Origin: an uncultured Lachnospiraceae bacterium
GTDB lineage: Bacteria > Bacillota > Clostridia > Lachnospirales > Lachnospiraceae
Assembly (NCBI GenBank): GCA_949840805.1
Contig: CATKXR010000036.1
Span: 1-48,998 of the forward strand
Direction: 5' to 3'
DNA: 48,998 nucleotides
Shown: in pieces, positions 48,955 to 48,998 of the stretch
Position numbering within the stretch: the first letter of the stretch is position 1
Layout of the letters: each line of letters starts with the position of its first letter
Translations under genes and position numbers: made by a program
The notes under the pieces: model-generated
What the model was told of the DNA's origin: nothing
The model's database searches: none
The model's input: only the letters and a program-made list of their open reading frames with translations

Positions 48955-48998
48955 AAATTAAATAGTGATAATTATTTTATGATAATACAACTATGTTA

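Overview
The window looks like a chromosomal segment of a low-to-medium GC Clostridia bacterium, most likely a gut Lachnospiraceae (Enterocloster / Hungatella / Lachnoclostridium type). Reasons: AGGAGG ribosome binding sites, sigma-A promoters, a T-box leader, a CIRCE heat-shock operator, lipobox secretion signals and gene families typical of that group. Species cannot be read from the sequence.

Left part (1-9.5 kb): tail of a sugar-phosphate isomerase/epimerase-like gene; a Trp-specific T-box in front of a TrpB2-type tryptophan synthase beta gene; a flagellin C-terminal remnant; a FapA/DUF342 gene; a PH-like domain protein; a ROK regulator; an OmpR-type two-component pair; a lone small serine recombinase. 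9.5-16.5 kb: a leftward sugar operon (PfkB kinase, medium-chain dehydrogenase, DeoR repressor, mannitol-type PTS EIICBA) divergent from a cytoplasmic GH32 gene. 16.5-18.6 kb: a hybrid PAS histidine kinase.

18.8-23.5 kb: a cobalamin riboswitch controls a three-gene import operon whose first protein is an unusual lipoprotein fusing a CbiK-type chelatase to a substrate-binding domain, followed by a BtuC/FecCD permease and an ATPase with a long C-terminal extension. 23.5-31.3 kb (leftward): a small unknown protein, a chemoreceptor, an arylsulfate sulfotransferase followed on its 5' side by thioredoxin and thioredoxin reductase genes, and an SLC13-like transporter. 31.5-35.6 kb (rightward): a short transcription unit of unknown nature, a small cysteine-rich protein, and an overlapping RtcB RNA ligase - Suv3-like RNA helicase pair. 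Then come a HrcA-type regulated Hsp20, a broken AlbA_2 gene and a lipoprotein.

38.6-42.7 kb is an AT-rich accessory patch with a secreted DUF6273-like protein, an orphan Imm1-like immunity protein, a type I toxin-antitoxin module built as a mirror image, a frameshifted XRE regulator and another broken gene. The chromosome backbone resumes with era. The right end has a membrane acyltransferase, an AraC regulator with an apparently leaderless promoter, a 39-residue membrane protein, two copies of a palindromic repeat, and a secreted two-FMN-domain flavin reductase of the fumarate/urocanate reductase family.

Strongest candidates for new biology: the CbiK/substrate-binding fusion importer, the RtcB-Suv3 pair with its upstream unit, the sulfotransferase-thioredoxin cluster, and the mirrored toxin-antitoxin locus.
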